From assembly GCF_000496575.1 (NCBI RefSeq), contig NZ_AYKT01000002.1, positions 310,001 through 374,000 of the forward strand: a DNA stretch of 64,000 nt. Direction: 5' to 3'. Source of the DNA: Geobacillus thermodenitrificans subsp. thermodenitrificans DSM 465 (GTDB taxonomy: Bacteria > Bacillota > Bacilli > Bacillales > Anoxybacillaceae). The notes below the pieces were generated by a model. That model worked only from the letters and a program-made list of their open reading frames with translations. It was not told the origin of the DNA and searched no databases. Position 1 is the stretch's first letter; every line of letters begins with the position of its first letter. Of this stretch, positions 45,734 through 54,932 are shown piece by piece. The position numbers and the translations under genes were made by a program.

Positions 45734-47976
45734 AAGGGCAAGCCGTTTACATCGCCGTGGCGGCGCTCTTGGCCGCTGCGGCTGCCTCTTTGTCCAAACC
45801 CGCATTTTTCCTCCTTGTCGGCTATCTCCTTCTCCTTTTCTTCCGCCGGAAGCATCTATTGGTGCCGGCTTTAGCTGCAGCCACCTTCTTTTTCGCCTAT
45901 GTTCTCATCGTTGACCACCATAACAAAACGACTCTTTCTGGCGGCCGCCACACGTTTTTCATTCGCTTTTCCGCTCAGCCAACGATTGATGGCGACCGGC
46001 TGCAGGCTCCAGTCAAAGTGGGACGGGAACGGGTGCAGCTTCGTTATATGATTCGGACGCCGGCGGAAAAAGAGGCGCTGCAAACGCACCTTGTGCCCGG
46101 AACCGTTTGCCGCGTTGCAGGGACGCTTGAGCGTCCGATGCCATCAAGCAATCCGTACGCGTTTGACTACCGCCGTTATTTACGTCTCCATCGCATCCAC
46201 TGGCTGTTTTTCCCCGAGGAGATCGATCTTTCTGCCTGCGCACGCGACCGCCCGACCATGATCGAGCAGCTTGTTTCACTTCGCGAAGCGGGCGTTCGCC
46301 GCATAGAAGATCATCTTCCGCCGGAAGCAGCCGGCATTGCCGCTGCCCTGATTTATGGGGAACGCCGTCAGCTCGATGATTCGGTGCTTGATGGCTATCA
46401 ACAGCTTGGGCTCATCCATCTGTTGGCGATTTCTGGCGGCCATGTCACCTTGCTTGTCAGCGCAGTATTTGCCATAGCCATCCGTTTGATGACGCGCGAG
46501 GCGGCTGTGCTAACTTTAATGGCCGCGCTGCCTGTTTACGCGGTGCTTGCGGGCGCCTCACCGCCGGTGTTGCGCGCTTGTATGACGGGAATGATTGTGC
46601 TTGCTGTCGGATGGAAAAAAGGGACGATCCATCCGCTTGACGCATTAAGTTGGACTGCGCTCGCGCTTTTCGCCTTTGATCCATACATGTTGTGGGATGT
46701 TGGCTTTCAGCTGTCGTTTGCGGTGACGTTTGTTCTCCTTGTTCATTTTCCGGCGCTCGCCGCCCGTTCGATGATCGGGCGGCTGTTCGAAACAGCGCTT
46801 GCCGCTCAGCTCGCCGCGTTGCCGATTTTGCTTTATCATTTTTATGAAATTTCCATTTGGAGTGTCGGGCTCAATGTCTTGTTTGTCCCTTTGTACTCAT
46901 TTGTCATCTTGCCGTTGGCGTTTGTTGTTGCTGCCCTTCCTTTCCCTCCGCTCGTTTGGTTGTTTAGCTGCCTCATTGAACTCACAAACAACGTTGTCCG
47001 TTTTTTCTCCGTTGATCACCCATTGACGATTGTGCTCGGGCGTCCCGAGCCATGGTGCTTAGCTGTTTATGTCGCAGCGGTCGTCGTTGCGTTGTTGCTT
47101 TGGGAACGTGGACAGCTGTTTCGTGGGTTGGCGGCGGTGGCCATGGCGATGGTGCTTCAGCTTGTCAGTCCGTACGTTGATCCGAAAGGGGAGGTGACGG
47201 TGTTAGATGTGGGCCAAGGCGACTGCCTCTACATTGAGCTCCCTCACCGGAAAGCCATTTACCTTATCGACACCGGCGGAACGCCGAAAATAAAGGGAGA
47301 ACGATGGCGCGAGCGAAAACGGCCGTTTTCGGTGGGCCGCGATGTCGTTGTCCCGTTTTTAAAAGCGCAAGGGGTAAGGACGATCGACAAGCTCATTCTC
47401 ACGCATGATGACGCTGACCATATCGGGGCGGCTCCTGAGGTGCTAAAAGCGGTGCGCGTCAAAGAAATCATCACAAGCCCAAAAGCGTTGCCGGCCATTC
47501 AGGCGATGGCGCGCCCGTTTTCCGTACCGGTTGCCGCTGCGTCGCAAGGGAAACGGTGGGAGGAAGACGGCATGACATTTGCCGTGATTCACCCGGAAGT
47601 GGGCAATCAGGACGACAATAACGGCTCGCTCGTTTTGTTCACCCGTCTTGGCGGCTTGACGTGGCTGTTTGCCGGGGACATTGAGAAGGAAGCGGAACAG
47701 GCGCTCATTGGCATATATCCGCATTTGCGCGCCGATGTGCTAAAAGTTGCCCACCATGGCAGTAAAACATCGACAACAGAGATGTTTTTGCAGGCGGTGA
47801 AACCGCGGGTGGCCATTATTTCTGTCGGCCGCTCCAACCGTTACGGCCATCCGTCTCCGGATGTGCTGGCACGTCTGAAGCAACAGGGGGCGGTCATTTG
47901 GCGGACAGATGAAAATGGCGCCATTCGTTATCTTTACGATAGAACAAGCGGAACCTTTCAAGTGATGAAACCATAG
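45730..47976 (+). CDS. comEC: Competence DNA channel protein ComEC
   Basis: ComEC forms the channel that moves single-stranded DNA across the membrane. The 748-residue protein has N-terminal helices and an OB-like domain (about 60-170), the multi-helix competence domain (about 195-480, beginning near AALIYGERRQLDD and HLLAISGGHVTLL), and a C-terminal metallo-beta-lactamase domain (about 490-740) with LTHDDADHIG and VAHHGSKTST, likely the nuclease that degrades the other strand. Start overlaps comEB by four bases behind GGAGGGG. The last 30 bases are repeated downstream. Confidence 0.96.
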   Translation: MKGQAVYIAVAALLAAAAASLSKPAFFLLVGYLLLLFFRRKHLLVPALAAATFFFAYVLIVDHHNKTTLSGGRHTFFIRFSAQPTIDGDRLQAPVKVGRERVQLRYMIRTPAEKEALQTHLVPGTVCRVAGTLERPMPSSNPYAFDYRRYLRLHRIHWLFFPEEIDLSACARDRPTMIEQLVSLREAGVRRIEDHLPPEAAGIAAALIYGERRQLDDSVLDGYQQLGLIHLLAISGGHVTLLVSAVFAIAIRLMTREAAVLTLMAALPVYAVLAGASPPVLRACMTGMIVLAVGWKKGTIHPLDALSWTALALFAFDPYMLWDVGFQLSFAVTFVLLVHFPALAARSMIGRLFETALAAQLAALPILLYHFYEISIWSVGLNVLFVPLYSFVILPLAFVVAALPFPPLVWLFSCLIELTNNVVRFFSVDHPLTIVLGRPEPWCLAVYVAAVVVALLLWERGQLFRGLAAVAMAMVLQLVSPYVDPKGEVTVLDVGQGDCLYIELPHRKAIYLIDTGGTPKIKGERWRERKRPFSVGRDVVVPFLKAQGVRTIDKLILTHDDADHIGAAPEVLKAVRVKEIITSPKALPAIQAMARPFSVPVAAASQGKRWEEDGMTFAVIHPEVGNQDDNNGSLVLFTRLGGLTWLFAGDIEKEAEQALIGIYPHLRADVLKVAHHGSKTSTTEMFLQAVKPRVAIISVGRSNRYGHPSPDVLARLKQQGAVIWRTDENGAIRYLYDRTSGTFQVMKP

Positions 47977-48040
47977 TATATAGTGCGTAAAAAAAGTGGA
48001 ACCTTTCGGTCGATCAAACCATAGCATATCATACAAAAAG
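47947..48040 (+). repeat. 48-base imperfect tandem duplication of the comEC 3' end
   Basis: AGCGGAACCTTTC...AAACCATAGTATAT (47947-47984) recurs as AGTGGAACCTTTC...AAACCATAGCATAT (47995-48030). The period is exactly 48 bases, so it keeps the reading frame, and both copies end with the same TAG stop. The second copy is not translated because the first stop precedes it. Confidence 0.8.
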
Positions 48041-48041
48041 A

Positions 48042-48073
48042 AAAAAGGATTGCTTATGTAAGCAATCCTTTAC
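48042..48073. terminator. Terminator between comEC and yqzM
   Basis: AAAGGATTGCTTA (48044-48056) pairs exactly with TAAGCAATCCTTT (48059-48071). The A-run before it supplies the T-tract for yqzM on the minus strand. Confidence 0.85.
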
Positions 48074-48204
48074 CGGCCGAAAAATTCGATCAGCGTCGCG
48101 ATGATGAACATCGTCGCGAAAAAGCCGAACGATACGATAAAACCGACGGCGGAATCGACGGCGTCATTCCGTTTGCTTTGCACTTCCTTTTCAAATACGT
48201 TCAT
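48070..48204 (-). CDS. yqzM: YqzM family small membrane protein
   Basis: A 44-residue protein, NVFEKEVQSKRNDAVDSA then one membrane helix (VGFIVSFGFFATMFIIATLI) and FFGR. It matches B. subtilis YqzM in length, sequence style and position between comEC and holA. Function is unknown. ATG 48204 on the minus strand follows GAGGAGGGGG; the longer upstream frame lacks support. Confidence 0.9.
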   Translation of the reverse strand: MNVFEKEVQSKRNDAVDSAVGFIVSFGFFATMFIIATLIEFFGR

Positions 48205-48320
48205 CGTTTTCCCCCTCCTCGTGCAATCATTTTTAGTATAGACGAAAACAATAAAAAAATCTACCGCCGCTTGTCCATTTTCCTTCCTTGACAACAGTTG
48301 ACACAAATACTTTCAAACGG

Positions 48321-48475
48321 CCGGGAAAACATAAAAATAACCCGCTGGCCAGTAAGGTCCTAGGACTTATTGGTCGGCGTTTATATAAAGGGGAACCGGT
48401 TTTCTCGACAGCCGGTTCCCTTGTAAAATGGCGAAAAACGGTGTATCTTTCTAGCAGGGAATCTTGCTAGAGAAT
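48321..48475 (+). other. Structured untranslated region before holA
   Basis: Between yqzM and holA there is no gene. The stretch can fold: GGCC...GGCC around 48320-48350, AAGGTCC-TAGGACTT near 48355-48369, a strong hairpin GGGAACCGG (48391-48399) with CCGGTTCCC (48412-48420), and CTAGCA with TGCTAG just before the holA ribosome binding site. No riboswitch class was recognised. Confidence 0.45.
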
Positions 48476-48487
48476 GGAGAAGGGAAC

Positions 48488-49507
48488 ATGCTAGAACGCG
48501 TATGGGGAAACATCGAAAAACAGCGGTTTTCTCCCCTTTATTTATTATATGGCAGCGAGTCATTTTTATTACAGGAAACGTACGAGCGATTAGTGAAGGC
48601 GGCGCTTGGGGAGGAAGAACACGAATGGAACTTAGCGGTGTACGACTGCGAGGAAACGCCGGTACAAGCGGCGCTTGAAGAGGCGGAAACGGTGCCGTTT
48701 TTCGGGGAACGGCGCGTCATTCTTATTAAACATCCGTATTTTTTTACAGCCGAAAAAGACAAGGAGATCGAGCACGATTTGGCGAAGCTTGAGGCGTACT
48801 TCAAAGCGCCGGCACCGTTTTCGATCGTCGTCTTTTTCGCACCGTATGACAAGCTCGATGAGCGAAAAAAAATCACAAAACTCGCCAAAGAACATAGCGA
48901 AGTCGTCGTCGCCGCCTCGCTCGCTGAAGGGGAGTTGCGCGCTTGGGTGCGGCGACGGATCGAGAGCCAAGGAGCGCAAATTAGCGACGAAGCGATTGAT
49001 GCACTCTTGCGGCGAGCTGGAACGCAGCTGGCCGCATTGGCGAACGAAATCAATAAGCTAGCCTTGTTTGCCGGGCCGGGTGGAACGGTGGAGGCAGAGG
49101 CAGTCGAGCAGCTTGTCGCCCGCACACCGGAAGAAAATGTGTTCGCTCTTGTCGAGCAAGTAGCGAAGCGCAACATTCCCGCGGCGTTGCAGACATTTTA
49201 TGATTTGCTGGAAAACAATGAAGAACCGATCAAAATTTTGGCGTTGCTCGCCGGCCATTTTCGTCTGTTGGCGCAAGTGAAGTGGCTCGCTCAAGCGGGC
49301 TATGGACAGACACAAATCGCCTCAGCGCTGAAAGTACACCCGTTTCGCGTCAAGCTCGCCCTTGGTCAAGCAGCTCGTTTTTCTGAGCAGGAGCTGGCCA
49401 AGGCGATTGACGAACTTGCCGCTGCGGATTACGAAGTGAAAAGCGGAGCGATGGATCGCCGTTTGGCGGTGGAGCTGTTGCTTATGCGGTGGGGCGGTCG
49501 GCAATAA
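48488..49507 (+). CDS. holA: DNA polymerase III delta subunit HolA (YqeN)
   Basis: The delta subunit of the clamp loader, which opens the sliding clamp. The 339-residue protein has the N-terminal LYLLYGSESFLL motif that replaces a P-loop, domain II, and a C-terminal collar domain with FRLLAQVKWLAQ and YEVKSGAMDRRLAVELL. ATG 48488 follows GGAGAAGGGAAC; an earlier in-frame start overlaps that site. It converges on rpsT, as in B. subtilis. Confidence 0.95.
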   Translation: MLERVWGNIEKQRFSPLYLLYGSESFLLQETYERLVKAALGEEEHEWNLAVYDCEETPVQAALEEAETVPFFGERRVILIKHPYFFTAEKDKEIEHDLAKLEAYFKAPAPFSIVVFFAPYDKLDERKKITKLAKEHSEVVVAASLAEGELRAWVRRRIESQGAQISDEAIDALLRRAGTQLAALANEINKLALFAGPGGTVEAEAVEQLVARTPEENVFALVEQVAKRNIPAALQTFYDLLENNEEPIKILALLAGHFRLLAQVKWLAQAGYGQTQIASALKVHPFRVKLALGQAARFSEQELAKAIDELAAADYEVKSGAMDRRLAVELLLMRWGGRQ

Positions 49508-49609
49508 AAAAAGCCAGCGCCCTTCACTGTGCGCTCAATAAGCAAAGCTTGTTTTCTCTTGGATGACATGGACTAACTAGCGAGGCTTCATTCATTTCAT
49601 TAAGGAAGC

Positions 49610-49641
49610 AAAAAAACGACCTGGCGCCAGGTCGTTTTTCA
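49610..49641. terminator. Bidirectional terminator between holA and rpsT
   Basis: AAAAACGACCTGGC (49612-49625) is followed directly by its exact reverse complement (49626-49639), ending in TTTTT on either strand. Confidence 0.9.
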
Positions 49642-49911
49642 TTAGGAAGCTTGGATGCTGTTTAATTTTTTCGCTAAGCGCGATTTTTGCCGGCTAGCGG
49701 CATTTTTATGGATAAGGCCTTTGCTTGCGGCTTTGTCTAATTTTTTCGAAGCGATAATGAACGCTTCTTGCGCTTTTTCCACGTCTTTCAATTCAACGAG
49801 CGCTTCAAATTTTTTGATCGCCGTGCGCATAGCCGATTTCATCGAGGCGTTGTGAGCCCGACGTTTTTCGCTCGTTTTCGCGCGTTTGATCGCCGATTTA
49901 ATGTTAGCCAC
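49642..49911 (-). CDS. rpsT: 30S ribosomal protein S20
   Basis: A primary 16S rRNA binding protein of the 30S subunit. The 89-residue basic, helical protein begins [20 protein letters not shown] and ends [15 protein letters not shown], full length for the family. It starts at GTG on the minus strand behind GGAGGTGAACGGAC. It is a single gene opposite holA and divergent from gpr. Confidence 0.98.
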   Translation of the reverse strand: MANIKSAIKRAKTSEKRRAHNASMKSAMRTAIKKFEALVELKDVEKAQEAFIIASKKLDKAASKGLIHKNAASRQKSRLAKKLNSIQAS

Positions 49912-50093
49912 GTCCGTTCACCTCCATTACCGTTCCTATTCTCGCTGTGAACAACAGGAAGAACAAATGTTATTCTATCAAACGTGTTTTGATTATGCAA
50001 GAGGATTCAAGCGAAAATCCTTTACGAAACATGAATGATCGAGTCCTATTGCGGCGACAATAAAAGAAAACGGCATGAACGAGGAGGAACGAT

Positions 50094-51212
50094 ATGGAAC
50101 AGCCGCTCGATTTACGCATGTACTCGGTGCGCACCGACTTGGCGATCGAAGCTCATGAGATCGCGGTCGAGGAGCGCTTGCAGCAAAAAAGAGAAAGCGC
50201 GTCGCCGATTGAGGGAGTCATCATTCACGATCAAGAGATCGATGGCGTCAAGTTGTCGCATGTACACGTGACGGAGCAAGGATCGGCGTCAATTGGGAAA
50301 AAGCCAGGCCATTATTTGACGATCGAAGCGCAAGGCATCCGTGAACAAAACACAGAATTGCAACAAAAAGTGCAGCGCATTTTTTCCGAGCAACTGAGCG
50401 CTTTTTTCAAGCAGCTTCGCATTCCAGATGGAGCGAGCTGCCTTATCGTTGGGCTCGGCAACCAAAACGTCACCCCTGATGCGCTCGGGCCGTTGACAGT
50501 TGAAAACGTGCTCGTCACTCGCCATTTGTTTCAATTGCAGCCGGAAAGCGTTGAAGAAGGATTTCGACCGGTCAGCGCCATCGCGCCGGGAGTGATGGGG
50601 ACAACCGGTATTGAAACGAGCGATATTATCCATGGCGTCGTTCAGAAAACGAAGCCGGACTTTGTCATTGTCATCGACGCGTTGGCGGCTCGCTCGATCG
50701 AACGTGTCAACGCGACGATTCAAATTTCTGACACCGGCATTCACCCTGGTTCCGGAGTCGGCAACAAGCGGAAAGAACTGAGCTATGAGACGCTTGGCAT
50801 CCCGGTCATTTCGATCGGCGTTCCGACGGTTGTTGATGCCGTCTCGATTACAAGCGATACGATTGACTTCATTTTAAAACATTTCGGTCGTGAGATGCGC
50901 GAAGGTCAGCGGCCGTCAAGCGCTCTCGCTCCGGCCGGCTGGACGTTTGGACGCAAAAAGAAGTTGACGGAACAAGATATGCCGTCGCAGCAAGAGCGGT
51001 CGGCGTTTCTTGGCATGGTCGGCACGCTTGATGATGAAGAAAAGCGGCGTCTCATTTACGAAGTGCTCGCTCCGCTTGGTCATAACTTAATGGTGACGCC
51101 AAAGGAGGTCGATTCGTTCATCGGCGATATGGCGAATTTATTGGCCAGTGGCTTAAACGCGGCGCTGCACCGGCAAGTTGATCAAAGCAATACAGGCTCT
51201 TACACCCATTAG
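50094..51212 (+). CDS. gpr: Germination protease GPR
   Basis: GPR is made as a zymogen in the forespore and degrades small acid-soluble spore proteins at germination. The 372-residue protein starts with a short pro-sequence; [16 protein letters not shown] at residues 9-24 resembles the SASP cleavage site, where the zymogen processes itself, about residue 15-16 by analogy with B. megaterium. Core motifs include [16 protein letters not shown] and [12 protein letters not shown] follows GAGGAGGAACGAT. No clear sigma-G promoter was recognised in the 182-base gap before it. Confidence 0.96.
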   Translation: MEQPLDLRMYSVRTDLAIEAHEIAVEERLQQKRESASPIEGVIIHDQEIDGVKLSHVHVTEQGSASIGKKPGHYLTIEAQGIREQNTELQQKVQRIFSEQLSAFFKQLRIPDGASCLIVGLGNQNVTPDALGPLTVENVLVTRHLFQLQPESVEEGFRPVSAIAPGVMGTTGIETSDIIHGVVQKTKPDFVIVIDALAARSIERVNATIQISDTGIHPGSGVGNKRKELSYETLGIPVISIGVPTVVDAVSITSDTIDFILKHFGREMREGQRPSSALAPAGWTFGRKKKLTEQDMPSQQERSAFLGMVGTLDDEEKRRLIYEVLAPLGHNLMVTPKEVDSFIGDMANLLASGLNAALHRQVDQSNTGSYTH

Positions 51213-51286
51213 GCAAAAAACGGTTCTATCTTTTCCGGCTTGGCCATACGTTAAAGTGAGAGGACAAGCCGGGAAAGGGTGAGAAT

Positions 51287-52486
51287 ATGAAACGAAGGCG
51301 CTCCCCAAACGTCGTGATCACTGTTCCAGGAGCCAGTTTAAAAAAATTGTTTATGCTCGTCATACTTGGATGCATGATGATGTTTATGCTCGTCGGAGCG
51401 CTTACGTCGCTGCGTCCGGAATACCGCCCATCTTCATCATCGCTTAACGATATGGCGGCCCATTTTCCGGAAGAAACGTTCATTCGTTTGTTCGGGCTTG
51501 AAAACCGTTATTTTACTCAGCTGTTGCCGAAAGAGCGACAACAGACGAATTACTCGTCGCTATTGTTCCGCTTAGCGACAAGCATCAACCCCGATGATCC
51601 TCGCAGTCTGCTCGGTAGCGAGCTGCCGGGCTTTGCCTTGTATGACAGCAAAATTTTGATCGCCGGCGAAGGAACAGATTATACGAACATTCCATACGAA
51701 TCGGCACCTCCGCTTGAGGTGATGCTCGCCGAGCGGCAAGCCTCGGTTGAGGAGCTGCAGCAAGCGGAGCAAAACCAAGATAAAAAGCCGCTTCCGCCGC
51801 CGGCGCAGACGACCGGAGGGAGAAAAGTCGTCTATATTTATCATACACATACGCGTGAGTCGTATTTGCCGGCCTTAAAAGGCGTGACCGATCCGGATTT
51901 AGCATTTCATCGCAACGTAAACGTTACAAAAGTCGGAGAAAAATTAATGGAAGAATTAGAGAAGCGGGGGATTGGCGCGCAAGTTAACAAAACCGATATT
52001 GAAGCGGAACTGTTGAAAAAAGGGATGAAATACGGCCAAGCGTACAATATGTCGCGGCAAACGGTCGTCGCGGCGATGAAGCAAAACCGTGATTTACAAT
52101 ATTTCATCGATATTCATCGCGATGCACACCGACGACAACATACAACGACGACGATCAATGGCGTTGATTATGCGCGTGTGGCGTTTATTGTTGGCGGTGA
52201 GAACGCGGAATATGAGAAAAACTTGCAGCTGGCGACAGAGCTTCACCATTTGCTGCAAAAAAAATATCCGGGATTAAGCCGTGGAGTCATTAAGAAGCAA
52301 GGGGCGGGAACGGACGGAAAGTTTAATCAAGATTTGTCCGAGAACGCGATTTTAGTTGAATTTGGCGGTGTCGACAATACGTTTGCTGAACTGTTCCGTT
52401 CGGCAGCTGCTTTTGCTGATGTGTTCAGCGAATATTATTGGCAGGCGGAAAAAGTCGAAGCACCGGTTCCGGCAGAGGAAAAGTAA
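51287..52486 (+). CDS. spoIIP: Stage II sporulation protein P
   Basis: SpoIIP is an amidase and endopeptidase that, with SpoIID and SpoIIM, strips septal peptidoglycan during engulfment. The 399-residue protein has a basic N-terminus, one membrane helix (about 19-40, rich in Met), and the catalytic domain from about 175 with zinc ligands suggested by YIYHTHTRESYLP and FIDIHRDAHRR, ending in ILVEFGGVDNT. ATG follows AAAGGGTGAGAAT. A hairpin CCGGCTTG/CAAGCCGG (51235-51272) sits just before the ribosome binding site. The order gpr-spoIIP-yqxA is as in B. subtilis. Confidence 0.96.
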   Translation: MKRRRSPNVVITVPGASLKKLFMLVILGCMMMFMLVGALTSLRPEYRPSSSSLNDMAAHFPEETFIRLFGLENRYFTQLLPKERQQTNYSSLLFRLATSINPDDPRSLLGSELPGFALYDSKILIAGEGTDYTNIPYESAPPLEVMLAERQASVEELQQAEQNQDKKPLPPPAQTTGGRKVVYIYHTHTRESYLPALKGVTDPDLAFHRNVNVTKVGEKLMEELEKRGIGAQVNKTDIEAELLKKGMKYGQAYNMSRQTVVAAMKQNRDLQYFIDIHRDAHRRQHTTTTINGVDYARVAFIVGGENAEYEKNLQLATELHHLLQKKYPGLSRGVIKKQGAGTDGKFNQDLSENAILVEFGGVDNTFAELFRSAAAFADVFSEYYWQAEKVEAPVPAEEK

Positions 52487-52499
52487 AGGGGCGTCTTGT

Positions 52500-52838
52500 A
52501 TGGTCAAATGGTTCATTCGGTTTAGCATAGCGCTGTTTCTTCTTTTTTTCGGTGTGCTGTTTGGCATGCAACAGGCGCATCACGGCATGGAACGGATGCG
52601 CGGCTATGCCGATCCGTCGTTTCCTTCCGTCATCCAGATCGAGAAAAACGGAAACGGAGAGCTTGAGGCGGCGGTGTTCGGGCAGACAGTGGCAGCGAGC
52701 GATTTGCAGGAAAAGAAGGAAACGATTCAGGAACTAAAAACGTTTAACCTCTTCTCTGAACTCGGCCGGCAGTTGGCTGATGCAGCCACAGCGTTCATGG
52801 AAACGTTGCTTTCGCTCATCGGCCGTGCGTTTGATTAG
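52500..52838 (+). CDS. yqxA: YqxA family membrane protein (DUF3679)
   Basis: A 112-residue protein with one N-terminal helix (about 4-23, FIRFSIALFLLFFGVLFGM) and an extracytoplasmic, partly charged remainder ending in a hydrophobic segment (METLLSLIGRAFD). Function is unknown. It begins 13 bases after spoIIP, behind AAAGGGGCG, and its B. subtilis counterpart holds the same position, which hints at a sporulation role. Confidence 0.87.
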   Translation: MVKWFIRFSIALFLLFFGVLFGMQQAHHGMERMRGYADPSFPSVIQIEKNGNGELEAAVFGQTVAASDLQEKKETIQELKTFNLFSELGRQLADAATAFMETLLSLIGRAFD

Positions 52839-52877
52839 CCGGTTTCCCGGTTTCCAGACAGCTGAAAAAGATATCCG

Positions 52878-52904
52878 TCCCGCCAAGTCTGGCGGTTTTT
52901 TTGT
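52878..52904 (+). terminator. Terminator after yqxA
   Basis: CCGCCA (52880-52885) pairs with TGGCGG (52890-52895); TTTTTTT follows. Confidence 0.85.
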
Positions 52905-52989
52905 TTTTGTCTTGGTCATTGAATCTTCTTCGCACTGTTGCTATAATCAAAGCTAGTGTAGTTTTGCGAAGAAGCAGGAGTGAGAGACA

Positions 52990-54819
52990 ATGAACCGGGA
53001 AGAACGGTTGAAACGGCAGGAACGGATTCGCAACTTTTCGATTATCGCTCACATTGACCACGGAAAATCGACGCTTGCGGACCGCATTTTAGAAAAAACA
53101 GGTGCGCTGTCGGAGCGCGAGTTGCGCGAGCAGACGCTCGATATGATGGAGCTCGAGCGCGAGCGCGGCATCACGATCAAATTGAATGCGGTCCAGTTGA
53201 CATATAAAGCGAAAAACGGGGAAGAGTATATTTTCCATTTGATCGATACGCCGGGCCACGTCGATTTTACGTATGAAGTGTCGCGCAGCTTGGCTGCTTG
53301 CGAAGGAGCGATCTTAGTCGTCGATGCGGCGCAAGGCATTGAAGCGCAGACGCTCGCAAACGTGTATTTGGCCATTGACAACAATTTAGAAATTTTACCA
53401 GTCATTAATAAAATCGATTTGCCAAGCGCCGAGCCGGAGCGTGTCCGCCAAGAAATCGAAGACGTCATTGGCCTCGATGCCTCTGAAGCGGTGCTCGCCT
53501 CCGCGAAAGTCGGCATCGGCGTCGAGGACATTTTAGAACAAATCGTGGAAAAAATTCCTGCTCCGTCAGGCGATCCGGACGCGCCGTTGAAGGCGCTCAT
53601 TTTTGATTCACTTTATGACCCGTACCGCGGCGTTGTCGCCTACGTCCGTATCGTCGATGGAACGGTTAAGCCGGGCCAGCGCATTAAAATGATGTCGACC
53701 GGCAAAGAGTTTGAAGTGACCGAAGTCGGCGTGTTTACACCAAAACCAAAAGTTGTCGACGAACTGATGGTCGGTGATGTCGGCTATTTAACTGCGTCGA
53801 TCAAAAACGTACAAGATACGCGCGTCGGCGATACGATTACCGATGCCGAACGGCCGGCTGCTGAGCCACTCCCTGGCTACCGGAAGCTCAATCCGATGGT
53901 GTTTTGCGGCATGTACCCGATCGACACGGCGCGCTACAACGACTTGCGCGAAGCGTTAGAAAAGCTGCAGCTCAACGATGCGGCGCTTCACTTTGAACCG
54001 GAAACGTCGCAGGCGCTCGGGTTTGGCTTTCGTTGCGGGTTTCTCGGCTTGCTTCATATGGAGATTATCCAAGAGCGGATTGAACGTGAATTTCATATCG
54101 ATTTAATTACAACGGCGCCGAGCGTTGTCTACAAAGTATATTTAACGGACGGAACGGAAGTCGATGTCGACAACCCGACGAACATGCCGGATCCGCAAAA
54201 AATCGACCGCATCGAAGAGCCGTATGTAAAAGCGACGATTATGGTGCCGAACGACTACGTCGGACCGGTGATGGAGCTGTGCCAAGGAAAGCGTGGCACG
54301 TTCGTTGACATGCAATATTTAGATGAAAAGCGGGTCATGTTGATTTACGATATTCCGCTGTCGGAAATCGTGTATGACTTTTTCGATGCGTTAAAGTCGA
54401 ACACGAAAGGGTATGCGTCGTTTGACTATGAATTGATCGGTTACCGGCCGTCCAATCTTGTCAAAATGGATATTTTGTTGAATGGCGAAAAAATTGACGC
54501 TTTATCGTTTATTGTTCACCGCGATTCGGCTTATGAGCGCGGCAAAGTGATCGTCGAGAAGCTGAAAGATTTAATTCCACGCCAACAGTTTGAAGTGCCT
54601 GTGCAGGCGGCGATCGGCAATAAGATCATCGCCCGTTCGACGATCAAGGCGCTGCGTAAAAACGTGCTCGCCAAATGTTACGGCGGCGACGTGTCGCGGA
54701 AACGGAAACTGCTTGAGAAACAAAAAGAAGGAAAGAAACGGATGAAACAAATCGGTTCGGTCGAAGTGCCGCAGGAAGCGTTTATGGCTGTCTTGAAAAT
54801 CGACGACCAGAAAAAATAA
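52990..54819 (+). CDS. lepA: Elongation factor 4 (LepA)
   Basis: LepA is a translational GTPase that helps 30S biogenesis and can back-translocate ribosomes. The 609-residue protein has G1 AHIDHGKST at 20-28, G3 DTPGHVDF, G4 NKIDLP, EF-G-like domains II, III and V, and the LepA-specific C-terminal domain with [21 protein letters not shown] in part. Start ATG follows AGCAGGAGTGAGAGACA. hemW follows after a terminator-like hairpin. Confidence 0.98.
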   Translation: MNREERLKRQERIRNFSIIAHIDHGKSTLADRILEKTGALSERELREQTLDMMELERERGITIKLNAVQLTYKAKNGEEYIFHLIDTPGHVDFTYEVSRSLAACEGAILVVDAAQGIEAQTLANVYLAIDNNLEILPVINKIDLPSAEPERVRQEIEDVIGLDASEAVLASAKVGIGVEDILEQIVEKIPAPSGDPDAPLKALIFDSLYDPYRGVVAYVRIVDGTVKPGQRIKMMSTGKEFEVTEVGVFTPKPKVVDELMVGDVGYLTASIKNVQDTRVGDTITDAERPAAEPLPGYRKLNPMVFCGMYPIDTARYNDLREALEKLQLNDAALHFEPETSQALGFGFRCGFLGLLHMEIIQERIEREFHIDLITTAPSVVYKVYLTDGTEVDVDNPTNMPDPQKIDRIEEPYVKATIMVPNDYVGPVMELCQGKRGTFVDMQYLDEKRVMLIYDIPLSEIVYDFFDALKSNTKGYASFDYELIGYRPSNLVKMDILLNGEKIDALSFIVHRDSAYERGKVIVEKLKDLIPRQQFEVPVQAAIGNKIIARSTIKALRKNVLAKCYGGDVSRKRKLLEKQKEGKKRMKQIGSVEVPQEAFMAVLKIDDQKK

Positions 54820-54824
54820 TGAGC

Positions 54825-54860
54825 AGGGCTGTCTCCTTCGGGGATGGCCTTGTTTCTTTC
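54825..54860 (+). terminator. Likely terminator after lepA
   Basis: A 12-bp stem with several G-U pairs forms between 54825-54836 and 54840-54851 around a TTC loop; GTTTCTTTCTT follows. Confidence 0.6.
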
Positions 54861-54932
54861 TTACGATGCGATGTCGGCAAAAAGATGAAGGTGCCATGCA
54901 CCGTTGCGCCGGCAGCCGAAAGGAGGAGAGCC

